Assembly (NCBI GenBank): GCA_944470555.2
Contig: OX104127.1
Coordinates: forward strand, 68,781,646 to 68,845,645
Length of the DNA: 64,000 nucleotides
Direction of reading: 5' to 3'
Origin: Heterobilharzia americana
Taxonomy: Eukaryota; Platyhelminthes; Trematoda; Strigeidida; Schistosomatidae
The notes under the pieces are model-generated. The model was not told the DNA's origin and ran no database searches. It worked only from the letters and a program-made list of their open reading frames with translations. Shown in pieces: positions 1 to 11,550 of this stretch. A program made the position numbers and the translations under genes. Position 1 is the stretch's first letter, and each line of letters starts with the position of its first letter.

Positions 1-2565
1 CAGTCAGCCAGCAATCCACAGATGTATAGACATAGACCCAATCTATGAACCAACAGGAAGGGTGATAAACGACAGAAAGTTCAGAGGTCAAGCAGAGGGA
101 CAGCCAACAGGAAAATCTATTTGGTCAACGACACAACAATCAAAGGAAACAACCAATCATAGACCACTTCGTCAAGACAGGCTACTAAATCACTAACGGA
201 GAGATATTGACAGCTCACTTCCTAGTGAAGTTAGCACTGATGATGTCATCTAGAAGGACGATGACAGCTTCACGATTAGACAACCCAGCTCAGAGAAGAC
301 AATACAACCAATACCACCAACATGAGCTACAGATTTTCTCCACTATGTGGGAAGAAACCTGCATAACCGTGTTAGGAAGGAAGAAGAAAGAGGACGAGGA
401 ATGGATCTCGACGGAAGCATGGGAAGCTGATAGAGGAGAGAGAGAGAGAGAGGAAGATGATGAAGCAGAAGATAAGGATGAACAAGGATGAGCAAGGGTG
501 AACAATGAAGAGACGAACTGAACACAACCAATACAACACTGTACTGGACAAGGAAGTGGAGAAGAGTGTACGCAAAGACAAAATACACTTCTACGACACA
601 TTGGGAAGTGAAGGAGAACAGGCTGCAGGTAGTAGAGACAGAGACCTGACAACACTATATCAAATAACCAAGTTAGTATGTGGTAGGGAAGAGATCAACT
701 CAGACGAAACCAATGAGAGATAGTGAAGGAAAGCTAGTTAGCAAAGAGGAGAACCAAAGTAAACAATGGACTGATCACTTCAAAAATCTCTTGGATCAAC
801 CACCATTACTAGCAACTGCAAACCGTACACAAAAATTACCAGCAACTGTAGAAATACCAGTGAACACCAGACCTTCAAAAAAAGAAGCGGTTCTGAATGC
901 CATCAAAAAGCCGAAATTCGGAAAACCAGCAACGTCAGATGTACTTCCTCCAGAAGTATTGAAAACAGACGCCAAGGCAACAGCGAAATGCACATATTAA
1001 TAATGCAGAAGTTGTGGAAGGAAGGAAGAAAGGTTACCTGCAAACTAATTCGAAGAAGGGCTACTTCGGCAAACTCCCAAACAAGAGTGAGCGACCTAAG
1101 TCTTTGCAAGAACTGGTCCCGAATCATGCCCCAGTATCTGCTAACCCCAAGCAAAATATTAGGCGCATCATCCTGGAGAGACTAAACAATGCACTGGATT
1201 CAAAATCACCACCTGAACAGGCTGGATTCAGGAAGAACAAATCATGAGCGTATCAAATTGCAACACTACACTACGCATCATTGAACAGAGTATAGAATGG
1301 CAGTCAACTCTCTAACTCAATTTCATCGACTTTGAAAAGGCCTTCTACAACGTTGACTGAGAAGTAATTTGGCAGGCAGCTGCTTCAACACTACGGTTTC
1401 AGTGACACCAACCTTTACAAACCTCATTGAACAGCATCTACATGAAGACGCCACATGCCAAGTGATCCACAATGGAAAGCTCGGTGGTGCCTTTGGAGTG
1501 CAAGTGAAGAAGGGAGTAAGTCAAGGTTACCGCCCACTATCACCAATAATCTTCCTGATTGTGGTCGACTCGACTCAACTGGACTGGATCATGTAGCAGA
1601 TAACTGTGAGGAGCTGTGAGAAGATGGGCATATGCTGACTGGACCGATGAAAAGACCCCAGAAGAAGATTTGGATTTCGCCGACAACGATGATTTATGTC
1701 TAATGTCTAATATCGCACAAACTCGAAGATCTACAGGCGAAAACTAGCAAGTTGACAGAGGAGGCAGGGCAGCGAAAACGGGACTTCCTTCAGGTGAATG
1801 TAGAGGAGACGGAGGTGATGAAGATACCCAACCAACAACAGCATCAAAAACAAACACCAATCACCATCAACAGGAGAAGTCGAAAGGAGGTAGTCTCTTT
1901 CACCTACCACCTAGGCAGGTCAGGTCAGGTCAGGGCAGCATCCTTTCAACTACAAGCGTCGGCACAGACGAGAATGTCAAAGCCAGTATCGGAAAGAATG
2001 CATGACAGGCCCTCATTAATCTGAAATCAGTGTGAACATCTACTGCACTACACTCAGCATAAAGCGTGAATGGGATCCGGATTTTCAACACCAATTCAGT
2101 CAAGTCAGTGTTTCTATGTGATGGGTGAGAGACTTACCTGAACGTCACGAAAAGCACTTCCAACAAACTACAGACATGCATCAACAACAGCTGCCGCCTA
2201 TGCCCACTCGATACTGACACTGAAGATCATATGGCCAGAAGGAATAAGCAACAAGGAACTCACTCTGACTGGCTGGTAACGAACCAACCAAGAAGCTATC
2301 ACCCAACAAATATGCAGAAGGAATTGGATGTGGATTGGGTATACACTGAGGAGATCATTCGGGGACATCATGTGCCAGGCCAGACCGTCGAGTGGAATGA
2401 ATGCAAAGGGGAGAGGGTAAGTAGAGCGATTGAGGCGAGGGTGATATTGATGAGATGATGTGAGGAATAAATGAGAGGTTGTGTGCTGTCGTGTCGCCAT
2501 GTTGAGGAGAGTGCAGAGAAGAGAATGAAATGGAGGCGTGCTAGTGAAGCCCTATGCTCGACTAG
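1..2565 (+). pseudogene. RTE-clade non-LTR retrotransposon, copy A (linker, reverse transcriptase, 3' end), degenerate
   Basis: Remnant of an RTE-type (SR2-like) LINE, cut off by the left window edge. Short reading-frame pieces in all three forward frames line up with the other RTE copies in the window: the endonuclease-RT linker (207-491, containing VLGRKKKEDEEW, and 505-1000), the finger region (1014-1247, KGYFGKLPNKSE and LDSKSPPEQAGF), palm motif A near 1325 (FIDFEKAFYNVD followed by a stop), motif B near 1500-1560, motif C near 1677 and the thumb/C-terminus to 2458. The FADD catalytic box is interrupted by two extra codons (FADNDD). Stops and frameshifts separate every piece, so no functional protein is possible. 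A (GA)n run lies at about 434-453. The 3' end stops at the sequence ACTAG, just before the usual GAACCCAAGGG terminus, and abuts a PLE fragment. The family call is by recognition of conserved RTE blocks and is firm; the subfamily name is inferred. Confidence 0.88.
1017..2530. repeat. Left arm of a ~1.5-kb inverted repeat (partner 6597-8110)
   Basis: The core of RTE copy A is repeated in reverse complement as copy B. Four independent frame landmarks (starts or stops at 1247, 1369, 1752 and 2500) all pair with their counterparts at a constant coordinate sum of 9127, so the arms are colinear without net indels. The deduced peptide pieces are identical. Spacer about 4.07 kb. The similarity stops at a GGAA run on one side and about 35 bp before the RTE 3' end on the other. 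Confidence 0.9.
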
Positions 2566-3480
2566 AGTTACATTCGTAAACAAGACGTTGACATTAAAAG
2601 AATACATTTTCTTATCTCTGATATTTATATCATTAAGACAGTCAACAATTTCAAAAGTATCTTTCAGTGAATACTTACATAAACCATTACTATTCGCGCT
2701 CAGTACTCTGGCTAACCAGTTCGCCGATTTGTGTATGGGAGACTGACACACTGACAATACTGAGTGTGGTAGATCATTAATTTCATAAATTTTTGGAAGC
2801 CTATATAGATTCGGGAAATAATATCCCATCGTTTTAAGGAGGTGAACTCCGCTCTAGCTATAACATCCATATTCAGGACTTTAGCTAGACTATATGCTAC
2901 CTTTCCTTTTAATTTTCTTATATCCTCTGATGGAACATCCTACATGAATTTACTTTCATCACAAAGAATAGACAACGCTTTATTTTTGCACTCTTATTTG
3001 TTTGTTAACACAACACCTGATCTTTTATCAGGCTTAAAAATTATCACATCAGGATTATTCTGTGAGTTTTAGGGAAACTTAAAGTGTTGCGTAGTTAAAG
3101 TGCCTCTCTGTTTCGGACCTGGATTGAGAATCTGATGGCGATCTAAACTAGTTTCGCCTTCAATCAAGTTTGGTTATCAAAAGAGGTAGGAATTAGAGAA
3201 CTTAACTGATCATATAAATGTCCAAAATGAGCATCGACGACTAAATCAGTATTATGATAGTAAGGAACTGAAAAATTGAATCCAAGGGAAAGAGCTTCTT
3301 TCCCACTCACTGAAAGTTCAACTGAAGACAAGTTGGTCATATATTTATCCTGATTAACTAGAAATGACTGTGTATGAAGATCATTCATGCAAGATTTCGA
3401 CAGCTTTTCTTTATTTTCCGCTTTCGTTTTAATCATGATTGAACTACAAAAACTCATGAATTTGATATGACAAACTAGAA
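2566..3480 (-). pseudogene. Penelope-like element reverse transcriptase fragment
   Basis: Reverse-strand peptide pieces read as a PLE reverse transcriptase. The N-terminal piece (3164-3457) has NLSSVELS and LSLGFNFSVPYY. A middle piece with stops (about 2830-3070) has IIFKPDKRSGVVL, the PLE motif usually read as KADKGSGVV. The C-terminal piece (2829 down to about 2566) has LYRLPKIYE, QSPIHKSANWLA, LCKYSLKDTFE and SFNVNVLFTNV; the last is palm motif A with the usual SLFTNVPL. At least one frameshift (about 2825) and two in-frame stops disrupt it. The motif B, motif C and GIY-YIG parts are missing: right after LFTNVT the sequence switches to the 3' end of RTE copy A. PLEs encode RT plus a GIY-YIG endonuclease and integrate by primed reverse transcription. 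The call is firm for the family; the named schistosome subfamily cannot be fixed. Confidence 0.85.
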
Positions 3481-6400
3481 AGATGAGTAACGTAGTTCTA
3501 TCATTTCTGAGTATTTACAAGTTCATTTGCTTCTTTAGAGAAGGGTATGTAAAGCATACTACTGAGCGTTTACCTTTTGTTGTTTGATGAAAGACTTTGT
3601 TGAGAATCTTGCACTTGTCACATTAAGTTAAAAATCATCCAAAAGTAGGAAGGAACAATACCTCCAGTATCATTTCACACATACTACTGAACTGTAAGAA
3701 GGCAGTTAGAACTCAAGTTTCATACAGAGCTGAAGCTATCAGAATTCGAACTAAGCAGCTAAGCATCTAGTTATACACAGATAAAGTTTTTACAACCTTG
3801 ATTCAGGAAGATTGAATAAATCGCTTTTGTATTTCTTGAAAATTCTCATGACTTTCTAACCCTTCACATTTTCCGAACGCATACTATGTTTGTCTAGACA
3901 CGGATTACACCTTTATTTCGCAACTTAGTATTGTGCAATCCTCATGTTTTATAGACTTATGACCTTGTTCAACCATTAGAAGGGATGTCTGCATTCTCAT
4001 ATTATTTTCGTCACTTTTTTTCATCACTCTCATTGAGACAGATTTCTTATCTTCTTTATTACTGTTATTAAAATTGATAAAATCAGTAATATAACTCTCC
4101 TTGAATATACGATTTAAAACAGTCGGCAATATCTCAGAAATACGCACAGTTCGATTGATGTTTATCACCGTGTAGAGCTATGTGCATTACAGTGAAACTT
4201 GAGAAGGACACCACTGTATACACAGCTTACACTGTTATAGGACAGGTGACGTGCATATTTTCAAATTAGCTGATTAACTCTTCATTGTCCTAGATGTAGT
4301 TAGAGTGTAGTGGATGCATGAAGTTATTTCGCCTGTATGACTCTTCACTGAATGATCTCAGAAGAGTTAAGAATATCATGTTGTCTACCAACTGATAGTG
4401 TGACCACCAGCCTAACCAAGTAGAAATCGTTTCTGGAAACGATGTGATATCGATACAGTCACTGATATTCTTCTAACTGATATGGGTAAAATTTAGTGTC
4501 CCGTTAATCACCCTTATGTTATGATCGAATAATGAAAGTATAACGTTATAATTTCTTAGGATTTTTGCAGTCGCTACCTTTGATTTCATCACGTCTTGTG
4601 TTGTTTTGTGCCAGTGTAAGAATTAACGCTATGCTGGGACGTTTTTGATAGTCGTTTTTACTTCAGTGAAGCGGCGCTATTTTTAATGCTGAAAACTACA
4701 TCATCTGTTAAAGTTAAGTCGCAGTTGAGCTGAATTTAGGCGTTATTTGAAACATCTTTCCCGTTAAATAATGTCTGTTCTTGAGCAAAGATCATACAGT
4801 TTGCTTACTTCTTGTTTTCAAGAAAGTCTGTATCAAATTCATCCTGGAAACCCCTGTTCAAACTTAAAGTTTTACTTTCTCGGTGTTCAACTTCAGGAAA
4901 GCCAACAGTTCACTTGAGAAATCTATTTACAGAAAGCTACATTCCAAAGGACAACCATTAAGATTCTGATTCGGATCGCCTTGTATAGGAAAAGAGACCT
5001 TACACAGTAAACCTCCTCAAGAATTAGAAAAATATGCATGGAAGATACTATCGGTATAGAAATGAGGAATATTCGAGGAGTTTTGGTCAAAACTGAGATC
5101 CCACTGATGTGTATATAAGTAATAATTTGAAGCCCATAGGGATTACTGAAAACATACACATTACTCCAAAAATGATCATACTGTTGAACCTGGGATTCAA
5201 AGATGACAGTGCCGTAAATATTTTCAGGGAGGCGACGGTCGCTATCCATATACAGAAGGCTTTCTGCCAGTAATTGCAGAATCGTACTATCCTGTCGGAA
5301 TCTTACTAGTCAGTGCGTGAGGGAAAAAGTTGGGCATTGGTTACACATATAAGATTATGATTTGACTATCTAAGATAGCCGTAGTTTGGTAGACTAGTAT
5401 TTGTACTGGGTGATGATTGAAGGTGATGTTGTGGAACCAGGTTCCACATGCCAGCTTGTGAAGCATGCTTGTGTGAATCTGTCAAGCCGGCTAATAAATG
5501 TGGAATAGAAATACATCTTCATGCATGTCACAAAACCCTTTTTAAACTCAGAACACTTGGTTTATTCTGAAAAATCTTTCAAAATTTGTATAAAGCAGCA
5601 CCAAACCGCCCGAAATGAATAAGAATAAGATATCTAGGCGGCGTTGTAACTCTGGCAATCCTTCAGTTCAGCCCCTATTTCATGGTCGGAAAACATATTT
5701 GAAACCTCTCAATTTGCAGTGATCATGAAAAGAGATTGATTATTATTACCAATTTCAGTACTGTGCGACTGAGATACTGATCTTTGAGGAGAAATTGATT
5801 GCCTCATGGTTGCAAATGTATATGTTGTTGAAGTATGCTAACAAAGAAGAGACTGAGGCTAACAGATTCCTGCAGCTACCTAGTACCTAGTAAACTGCGG
5901 TATCACAAGTAATATAAACATTTTCTATTTCGCATCGGCTTATCATTTCATTCCTAACCATGCAGCTGGTTCGAGACGCCTTCAGTTACTTAGGATCAGT
6001 TAACCACAAGTTGTTACTCACACACATTCATTCCATTGGACTGATTTGTAAATCACGTTTTAATGAGTAAATTTGACGGTAGCGTATTTCTTCTAGAAAC
6101 ATTCATTTTAAGGTGCAGAAACACGGTAATTCTTTAAACTGTTTATCTAAATATGCTTTTATCAAAAATGTTTTATTCGTTTATGAACGGAGAAGACCTA
6201 AACTATGTTGTTAGATTTTTGGTGGATAACTTTTACTTTATCAGCGTCATCATTTCATCAAAAGTATCTTTAATTCAAATTTTCAAACACTAATTTTGTT
6301 TCAGATTTTCACTCTTCCTTTAAAAAATAGATGGCTTACAGATTTCCCCTAATGAACTGAATAACATCCTTTGACACAAGGACACCTTGTACAATGAATT

Positions 6401-6551
6401 TCATACCTGTGATATCGACATCTTAACCTCAGTATCAGTAGTTGGAAGCAGAATGCAAGATGTACATCTTGTCACCTTTTGGACTAATTATCTGAATTTA
6501 TTTGCGTTTCCTAATAAGACATGATCACAGCATCTTTTATTATTATGTTTG
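3481..6551. other. Unassigned AT-rich DNA between the inverted RTE arms
   Basis: Loop of the large inverted repeat. Two short open stretches on the reverse strand (3905-4168 and 4923-5249, 87 and 108 codons) resemble no family I know and are probably chance. A short motif around 5357-5400 containing the palindrome CTATCTAAGATAG recurs near 62710-62745. No tRNA, SINE or gene was recognised. Confidence 0.5.
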
Positions 6552-6596
6552 CCTTGGGTTCCTAGTGGAACATACATCTTCAAAAGCATTCCTCAA

Positions 6597-8110
6597 TTTC
6601 ACTCTCTTCTCTGCACTCTCCTCAACATGGCGACACGACAGCACACAACCTCTCATTTATTCCTCACATCATCTCATCAATATCACCCTCGCCTCAATCG
6701 CTCTACTTACCCTCTCCCCTTTGCATTCATTCCACTCGACGGTCTGGCCTGGCACATGATGTCCCCGAATGATCTCCTCAGTGTATACCCAATCCACATC
6801 CAATTCCTTCTGCATATTTGTTGGGTGATAGCTTCTTGGTTGGTTCGTTACCAGCCAGTCAGAGTGAGTTCCTTGTTGCTTATTCCTTCTGGCCATATGA
6901 TCTTCAGTGTCAGTATCGAGTGGGCATAGGCGGCAGCTGTTGTTGATGCATGTCTGTAGTTTGTTGGAAGTGCTTTTCGTGACGTTCAGGTAAGTCTCTC
7001 ACCCATCACATAGAAACACTGACTTGACTGAATTGGTGTTGAAAATCCGGATCCCATTCACGCTTTATGCTGAGTGTAGTGCAGTAGATGTTCACACTGA
7101 TTTCAGATTAATGAGGGCCTGTCATGCATTCTTTCCGATACTGGCTTTGACATTCTCGTCTGTGCCGACGCTTGTAGTTGAAAGGATGCTGCCCTGACCT
7201 GACCTGACCTGCCTAGGTGGTAGGTGAAAGAGACTACCTCCTTTCGACTTCTCCTGTTGATGGTGATTGGTGTTTGTTTTTGATGCTGTTGTTGGTTGGG
7301 TATCTTCATCACCTCCGTCTCCTCTACATTCACCTGAAGGAAGTCCCGTTTTCGCTGCCCTGCCTCCTCTGTCAACTTGCTAGTTTTCGCCTGTAGATCT
7401 TCGAGTTTGTGCGATATTAGACATTAGACATAAATCATCGTTGTCGGCGAAATCCAAATCTTCTTCTGGGGTCTTTTCATCGGTCCAGTCAGCATATGCC
7501 CATCTTCTCACAGCTCCTCACAGTTATCTGCTACATGATCCAGTCCAGTTGAGTCGAGTCGACCACAATCAGGAAGATTATTGGTGATAGTGGGCGGTAA
7601 CCTTGACTTACTCCCTTCTTCACTTGCACTCCAAAGGCACCACCGAGCTTTCCATTGTGGATCACTTGGCATGTGGCGTCTTCATGTAGATGCTGTTCAA
7701 TGAGGTTTGTAAAGGTTGGTGTCACTGAAACCGTAGTGTTGAAGCAGCTGCCTGCCAAATTACTTCTCAGTCAACGTTGTAGAAGGCCTTTTCAAAGTCG
7801 ATGAAATTGAGTTAGAGAGTTGACTGCCATTCTATACTCTGTTCAATGATGCGTAGTGTAGTGTTGCAATTTGATACGCTCATGATTTGTTCTTCCTGAA
7901 TCCAGCCTGTTCAGGTGGTGATTTTGAATCCAGTGCATTGTTTAGTCTCTCCAGGATGATGCGCCTAATATTTTGCTTGGGGTTAGCAGATACTGGGGCA
8001 TGATTCGGGACCAGTTCTTGCAAAGACTTAGGTCGCTCACTCTTGTTTGGGAGTTTGCCGAAGTAGCCCTTCTTCGAATTAGTTTGCAGGTAACCTTCCT
8101 TCCTTCCTTC
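6597..8110. repeat. Right arm of the ~1.5-kb inverted repeat (partner 1017-2530)
   Basis: Reverse complement of 1017-2530, colinear at coordinate sum 9127. This arm is also repeated directly at offset +15964 in the 22.5-24.7 kb block. Confidence 0.9.
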
Positions 8111-8119
8111 CTTCCTTCG
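8098..8119. repeat. (TTCC)n microsatellite
   Basis: Simple TTCC run at the breakpoint between RTE homology and the diverged 5' part of copy B. The homologous run at 24058-24084 has one more unit. Copy A has a short GGAA run at the same place (about 1015-1032), where A-B similarity stops. Confidence 0.9.
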
Positions 8120-8160
8120 AGATTTTCTACAATAATGTTGTGAATATGTCAGCATCTTTC

Positions 8161-8686
8161 GTGATACTGTGTATTTATTCAGAGACAAATGAATTACATT
8201 AGCCGCTTGTTGTTCAGAAGTTATCAGGCAGAGATTTAAGGTGCTGTAGCTGAGTATGACTGAGTAATATTGATGAATGACATGTTTTCGTGCATTATTT
8301 AAGCATCTATATTTCGATTTATATTTACGCCATATATTTATAGGGAGGGTATTTTCAAGTATTGGCATTTCATGTGTGACCTGATTATTTCTTTATTTAA
8401 TAATGACTTATGAACTACATATCCATATCAAAGTGAATTCCTGTCATTCTAGTAAACTTGTTTATGATTGTTATATAACAGTTGAATGATTTTCATTATG
8501 TACCGATAAAATTTAGGACCAAGTAATAACTTCCTGTCTGTTTCATGAATTCAATGTCCTTAAAATGATCTCAAAAAAATTTTTTTACTCTTTATTACTT
8601 CGGAAATCTCTACTTACTGTTATGATGAAAATTAACAGTCCCATCTATATTCTATTACATAGCATAAAATATTATTATTATTATTA
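8161..8686. repeat. Non-RTE sequence carried with the copy B/C block
   Basis: No similarity to RTE is visible, but the sequence is repeated nearly exactly at about 24129-24655. A reverse-strand open stretch runs from 8368 into the RTE part (MPILENTLP start), so about 80 non-RTE codons are fused in frame to the RTE finger region. It looks like a chance or transduced flank; no domain was recognised. A (TAA)n-like tail of copy D sits at its right edge. Confidence 0.65.
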
Positions 8687-9768
8687 GTCCCTTGGGTTCC
8701 TAATGGAACATAGGGCTTCAGTAGCACGTCTCCAGTGACCTCTGTTCTCTGAGGTCTTTTGAACCTGGTTTCACGACAGCCCACAAGCTCTCATTTCCTC
8801 CTCGCACGATCTCCTCCATGTCACCCTCACCACGGACACACAACTCGTCGCTTCCCATGGAGATTCCACTCGACGACCTGGCCTGACGCGTGATGTCCCC
8901 AGTCGGCCTTCTCAGTGTATGCCACTTCAATCCATCTCCACTTCCTCCTGCATATTTGTTGCGTGATAGGTTCTTGGTTGCTTCGTTCCCAGAGCTCCTT
9001 GTTGCTTATTCTTTCTGGCAATCCATCTGATCTTCAGTAGCGAGCCAGCGTAAGCAGTTGTTGATGAATGTCTGTAGTTTGTTGGAAATGCCTCTTGTAA
9101 TGCACCAAGTCTCTGAACCATACAGAAGCACTGACTTGACTGGGTTGGTGTTGGAAATCCGAATCTTGTTCACGCTTTGTGCTGAGTGGAGTGCAGAAGA
9201 TCTCCACACTGGTTTCAGGCTAATAAATGCCTGTCTTGCTTTTCCGATCCTGATTGCTTTGACATCCTCGTCTGTGCCTGTGCCACCTGTGGTTGAAACA
9301 GTGCTTCCTAGATAGGTGAAGGAGGTTACTTCCTTTAAGTTTCTCCCGTTGATGGTGATTGGAGCTTGTTGTTGTTGTTGGAGTTGTTGGTTGGGTATCT
9401 TCATCACCTCTGTCTTCTCTATATTCACTTGAAGTCCCGTCTTCGCTGTCTCTTCTGCCAACTTGTTAGTTTTCGCCTGTACATCTTCAAGTTTATGTGA
9501 CATCAGGCACAAGTCATCGGCGAAATCCAGATCTTTTAGGTTCTTTTCCGCAGTCCAGCTATTGTATCCCCCTCCTCTCACAGCTCCCCACTGTTTGCTG
9601 CATGATCCAGTCCAGTCAACCACAATCAGGAATATCATGGGTGATAGTAGGCAACCTTGTTTCACTTTTGTCTTCACTTTGAAAGCATCACTGAGCTTCC
9701 CATTGTGAATTACTTGGCTGGCATGTGGCGTCTTCATATAGTTGTTGAATGAGGCGGATGAAGGTTTG
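8687..9768 (-). pseudogene. RTE-clade retrotransposon copy D, 5'-truncated, part of reverse transcriptase to 3' end
   Basis: The longest RTE open stretch here (9006-9737, 243 codons) starts at the sequence before motif B (SQVIHNGKLSDAF), then shows motif B (KQGCLLSPMIFLIVVDW), catalytic motif C intact as FADDLCLMSHKL, NIEKTEVMKIP and the thumb region (FTYLGSTVSTTG, LLYGSETWCI). It ends in MDCQKE because of a 4-bp insertion (reverse-strand ATTG, 9019-9022) that shifts the conserved C-terminus ISNKELWE..NQEP..RRKWRW into another frame (8827-9021, then 8718-8930). Motif A and everything upstream are lost by 5' truncation at about 9768, the usual outcome of incomplete target-primed reverse transcription. 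The 3' end on the reverse strand reads GAACCCAAGGGAC followed by a TAA-type tail. Less decayed than A-C. Confidence 0.92.
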
Positions 9769-10514
9769 CGGTAGGCGTAAAATATAGTGTTATTATTTTT
9801 GTTAGAAACTACATATATCCTAGAAGTTAAATCAACTCTGATAACTTCATTTCCAATAGAATCTTAAATATTGAAAATTAGCTTGAAATCTTAATAGTTA
9901 ATGCTATACTTATCGGGTTTACTATAAGGATGAATTACAACACTCTGCATTTAGACCAACAGTACTCCGTCAAGGACACTTTTCTCTGTAGTAGTGTCCA
10001 CGTCAGCTATAACCTCTGAAAGAGTACCCCTGACTAGATTTCATGAAACATAGAGTGAAGAGATTTAAAAGTGTCGTGTACACTAGTTAGTGTGTACTTC
10101 ACCTGACTATATAAGGATTGATAATTAGATACTTCTATCATTCACTTTCAATTATTTTTTCCTGTCAGTAGTAAGGCTTCGGTTTCTCTGTTGACTTTTG
10201 ACATCCCCTATTCAGTAGGATGGATACCTTATGTCCGTGGATAGTAACGATACATGGAAAGATATTTGCAATTATTTCCCCGCAATACAATCGACTGAAT
10301 TATCAGAATTTGTAAACAGACTCCCATCATTCATAGGGATTAGAGTGAAACTGTCCATCACTTTGTGGAAATAATCAATTGCTAGGTTTCCTTTGCATTA
10401 TAAATAACTGGAAGACTTAACCTTTGGCAACGCTAACCAATGAAGCAGTCCTAGACGTTGCAGAATTACTGATTTTTCCCTCTTTGTAAACAGTCTCCTT
10501 GGATTCACTTAGTT
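9769..10514. other. Unassigned AT-rich DNA
   Basis: No gene, tRNA-like head or recognised repeat was seen between RTE copy D and the first Sm-alpha-like copy. Confidence 0.5.
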
Positions 10515-10698
10515 ATGGCTAACAGAGGAACGCAGCATGCGTGTTCCATTTGGGATTCGTTGGCTGGATATACCTAGACCTTAGTGAATGGCGTTGTCCC
10601 CATTGAAACTCGAACGTCGTACGCATCGCTTTAAACGCCACACCGTTTCTCACTAAGCCAGTGAGGTACAATGTCCGCCTCTTAAACAACGGGTATTA
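10515..10698 (-). repeat. Sm-alpha-like hammerhead SINE, left member of an inverted pair
   Basis: Reverse-strand copy with a tRNA-like head (CTAGTGAGAAACGG region near 10660-10690, B-box-like GTTCGAGTTTC near 10600-10615) followed by the ribozyme region at 10527-10572. The stem-loop TCCCAAATGGAA is recognisable, but the CUGAUGA core has become CCAACGA and the GAAA box is lost. In the schistosome family this element is a pol III transcribed, tRNA-related repeat encoding a hammerhead; this copy is decayed. Confidence 0.7.
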
Positions 10699-10870
10699 GT
10701 TATCACTGTTTGTCCCAAATAGGACGAAAAGCATCTCTTGGATTTACTTGATAGCCGCAACTAAGTAAATTATCATAATAAGTATTCAGGCAATATCAGG
10801 GCATCCACATAGGAGCCTATATGGCAATAGAGGTCAAACATTTTGATTCACCTTGACAACGCAGAATTGC
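10699..10870 (+). repeat. Sm-alpha-like hammerhead SINE, right member of an inverted pair
   Basis: Head missing. The ribozyme region at 10701-10746 has stem II GTCCCAAATAGGAC and an intact GAAA box, but the first core reads CUGUUUG. The family's downstream body follows (GGCATCCACATAGGAGCC at about 10802, then a remnant near 10830). It abuts the reverse-strand copy on its left. Confidence 0.7.
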
Positions 10871-11409
10871 AAGCATATTAACACATAGTAATAATCTTCT
10901 TGGACGCCTACGAAACAGATGTACGACATTTATCCTCAGTTTCTAAAGGAACAAATATATCAGTCAACTTCAGCATTGCAACAGCTGACAATTTGTGAAG
11001 TCAATCACCGTTGTATTAGGAGAACTTTTATACTTACATACTAAAAACAAGTAAAGTAGAAGTTTACTAATCACTAATTGTACTGAGAAATACAAAGGAA
11101 ATGTTTTTATTCGATGTTATATTTTAATTCTCTAAGGATGTAATTCTGTAGTTTCGAATTACTTTTCTTTCAGTATTGTTTCAGTTCTAATTTACTGCCA
11201 CTTTTTACTTCTAATTTGTGTTGAAAAAGATGTAGAAGTTAAGAAACTTCTTTTGAGAATTTTACATCAAAAGAAGTAAAACAAAAGGTTATCATGTTCA
11301 TTTTCAATTTTTCAATAGCCGTTACCTTTGTGCGACATAACCATAAGACTAAGAACTCCTAGACAAATGTCTGAAATTTTTGTGATAACTAAAGTTTCCA
11401 TGAGTTGAG
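10871..11409. other. Unassigned AT-rich DNA
   Basis: Nothing recognised. Confidence 0.5.
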
Positions 11410-11550
11410 GTTGCCAATAGACACCTTCATTTCAAGTTAGTTTTCATCATAGGACGGCATTACTTAGAGAACTGCTGAAAACTTGGGACTACTGGAAATC
11501 TGTTTCATCCTAGTGCGGGACTCCTCACAAGTACACACTCCTGGCGAAAT
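11410..11550 (-). repeat. tRNA-headed SINE, family 2 (single copy, partial)
   Basis: Matches the other family-2 copies in order: tail remnants, then ACTACTGGAAATCTG, GTTTCATCCTAGTGCGGG and ACTCCTCACAAGTACACAC, read here on the forward strand as the reverse complement of the element. The tRNA-like head is not preserved. Confidence 0.6.

Larger units (their letters stand above)
6552..8160 (-). pseudogene. RTE-clade retrotransposon copy B, 5'-truncated and degenerate
   Basis: Same pseudogene as copy A on the opposite strand, with the same peptide pieces (7880-8110 finger region, 7531-7758 motif B region, 7103-7375 palm/thumb, 6669-6896 C-terminus) and the same lesions, including the FADNDD insertion in the catalytic box. 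Unlike A it has the RTE 3' terminus (GGAACCCAAGG on the reverse strand at about 6552) followed by a TAA-rich tail. RTE homology on the 5' side fades at about 8145-8160, beyond a (TTCC)n tract, and is replaced by unrelated sequence rather than RTE linker. The last 50 bp before the 3' end differ much more from A and C than the core does. Confidence 0.88.
6552..8729. repeat. Direct repeat block, first copy (second copy 22517-24697)
   Basis: About 2.18 kb comprising RTE copy B, 526 bp of unrelated flank and the first 43 bp of the neighbouring RTE copy D. It recurs at a constant offset of 15964 (15968 after one extra TTCC unit). The block boundary at 8729 lies inside copy D, after the sequence GTAGCACGT, so the block was copied after D had inserted. 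Confidence 0.9.

Noticed and set aside
4923..5249. 108-codon reverse-strand open stretch with hydrophobic segments
   Set aside because: Composition follows local AT-rich sequence and no domain is recognisable; not called as a gene.
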